Shown piece by piece: positions 33,528 to 34,333 of a stretch of DNA of 34,333 bases. The stretch spans positions 1 to 34,333 of the forward strand of contig NZ_RFSK01000062.1 in the NCBI RefSeq assembly GCF_009923995.1, written 5' to 3'. The position numbers and the translations under genes are program-made. The notes beneath the pieces were generated by a model that was not told the DNA's origin, ran no database searches, and saw only the letters and a list, made by a program, of their open reading frames with translations. Within the stretch, counting starts at the first letter, position 1. Each line of letters opens with the position of its first letter. The stretch comes from Janthinobacterium sp. Lineage in GTDB: Bacteria > Pseudomonadota > Gammaproteobacteria > Burkholderiales > Burkholderiaceae_D.

Positions 33528-33950
33528 CTAGCCGTTGATGTTATATCCCGATACTTTCCAGACGGAATCCTTTTCCAGCACCGTCGTGACGGTTTCCTGC
33601 ACGTTGGCCTTGTTTTCAAACTGGCTCACGTAGTCGATGACGACCTTGTCCTGGCCAGGCTTGCCGGCCGGCGCCTTTTGCAGGGCGGCGGACTTGAGCT
33701 TGCGCGACTTGAACTCGCCCAGCGGCCAGTGCACGGCCGTGACGACCATCTTCCAGCTCGACTTCGACATTTCGCTGCGCAGCGACGCGGCACTGCTGTC
33801 CCAGGTAGCTGCGGTATCGCCCGCATCCATGCGCTTGAGCCAGCTTTCCGCCGCCAGCCTGGCGGCCGCCACTTCCTTCGTTTCCTGCGCCATGGCAGGC
33901 TGGGCGCCCACTATGGCGGCGGCAAGGAACAGCGATGTGAGGAGTTTCAT
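33528..33950 (-). CDS. Secreted DUF4019-type protein
   Basis: This 140-residue protein has a signal peptide (LLTSLFLAAAIVGAQPAMA, cut before QE). The mature part matches the DUF4019 pattern as I know it: AAESWLKRMDAGDTAATWDS near the N-terminus, then SSWKMVVTAVHWPLGEFKSRKL, and a strand pair ending VWKVSGYNING. Function is unknown; the fold resembles NTF2-like or SnoaL-like stress proteins. The start ATG 33950 with GGAA upstream fits the signal peptide. It lies 50 bases before the GNAT gene on the same strand and may be cotranscribed. Confidence 0.8.
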   Translation of the reverse strand: MKLLTSLFLAAAIVGAQPAMAQETKEVAAARLAAESWLKRMDAGDTAATWDSSAASLRSEMSKSSWKMVVTAVHWPLGEFKSRKLKSAALQKAPAGKPGQDKVVIDYVSQFENKANVQETVTTVLEKDSVWKVSGYNING

Positions 33951-34043
33951 GGTGGTTCCGGAAAGGATTGAACAGACGTCCAGACTATCGCCAAACGTCG
34001 GCCCGGCATAGCCTTTTTTATGTGCGGCGGCGTGCATGCAACA

Positions 34044-34333
34044 TCACGCCGCCAGCCACGCCATCTTCTGCACCTGGATATGGGGATGGCTCTCCAGCGC
34101 TTCCCATTCCGCTAAAAAGACAAATCCCTGTTTCCGGTAAAACGCGGCCGCGCGGGCATTTTCCGGCGCCACGCCGAGCACGAGGCGCGGATGGCCGTTG
34201 CCGACGGCGCATTGTTTCACGGCATCGACCAGCTGGCGCGCCACGTCCAGTCCCCGATATTCCGGATGCACCCACATGGCGATCAGGTGGCACTCGCCGT
34301 CGCCGGCCACCACTTGCGCGGCCAGGCCGATGG
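34044..34333 (-). CDS. GNAT acetyltransferase, C-terminal part (runs off the window)
   Basis: The frame is open to the window end, so the N-terminus lies beyond 34333. The visible part holds motif A, WVHPEYRGLDVARQLVDAV (R-x-x-x-x-A variant of the acetyl-CoA loop), then LGVAPENARAAAFYRKQGF, a classic motif B, and ends KMAWLAA. It is the intact version of the deleted copy at 32625-32929 on the same strand. A stem ggcggcgtg/cacgccgcc (34026-34034 and 34045-34053) overlaps its stop codon; it lacks a T-run on the minus strand, so it is not a classic terminator. Confidence 0.85.
   Translation of the reverse strand, partial: IGLAAQVVAGDGECHLIAMWVHPEYRGLDVARQLVDAVKQCAVGNGHPRLVLGVAPENARAAAFYRKQGFVFLAEWEALESHPHIQVQKMAWLAA

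Noticed and set aside
34026..34053. Hairpin at the end of the partial GNAT gene as intrinsic terminator
   Set aside because: On the minus strand the stem is followed by an A-rich, not T-rich, stretch, so it lacks the feature needed for intrinsic termination.
1..34333. CRISPR array, tRNA/rRNA genes, insertion sequence or prophage
   Set aside because: No regularly spaced repeats, tRNA-like cloverleaf, rRNA-like stretch, transposase or phage protein was found by reading both strands. A dedicated tRNA or covariance search was not possible here.

Overview
The window looks like a chromosomal segment of a GC-rich betaproteobacterium, most likely of the Oxalobacteraceae (Janthinobacterium/Massilia type). 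This is inferred from base composition, gene style, a bo3-type quinol oxidase operon joined to a RegB/RegA pair, and an FNR-type box. No rRNA, tRNA, CRISPR array, insertion sequence or phage gene was seen. Coding is dense and many genes overlap by 4 to 17 bases, so most of the window reads as tight operons.

Layout. (1) 52-4728, minus strand: marR - emrB - nodT-type outer membrane lipoprotein - emrA, a complete tripartite drug efflux operon with its repressor. A TAGTT-N8-AACTA operator-like site lies in the divergent gap before an AHSA1/SRPBCC gene (4857-5387). (2) 5388-6391: an intergenic island with a large palindromic repeat and a visibly AT-richer patch carrying one orphan gene with a HEPN-like RN-x4-H motif. 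(3) 6392-8281, minus: an exported alpha/beta hydrolase followed by two unknown genes, each overlapping the next. (4) 8424-20169: a signalling block. One hybrid kinase on the plus strand meets, tail to tail with a 4-base overlap, a four-gene minus-strand operon: CHASE3-GAF kinase with three receiver domains, CheR-type methyltransferase, REC-kinase, and a second hybrid kinase that is a paralogue of the first. Together they hold four kinase cores and eight receiver domains, but no DNA-binding output domain, no HPt domain and no cheB. (5) 20314-22099, plus: an exported TPR protein, then an Hsp20 chaperone whose promoter carries a perfect FNR/Anr box at the class II position. (6) 22399-23745, minus: an MHS/ProP-like MFS transporter, divergent from (7) 23963-30748, plus: cyoA-cyoB-cyoC-cyoD-SURF1-regB-regA, a terminal oxidase operon that ends with a redox two-component system. 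(8) 30766-34333, minus: an exported serine beta-lactamase-like hydrolase, a GNAT acetyltransferase copy broken by a 190-base internal deletion, an intact but different GNAT, a DUF4019 secreted protein, and the C-terminal part of the intact partner of the broken GNAT, which runs off the window.

How it fits together: the respiratory operon, its RegBA pair and the FNR-type Hsp20 promoter all point to a cell that adjusts to changing oxygen. The large kinase block looks like a multi-input phosphorelay whose output lies elsewhere. The best candidates for something not well described are the CheR-containing, CheB-less kinase operon with its convergent kinase twin, the orphan HEPN-like gene in the AT-rich island, the long palindromic intergenic element, and the paired GNAT copies.
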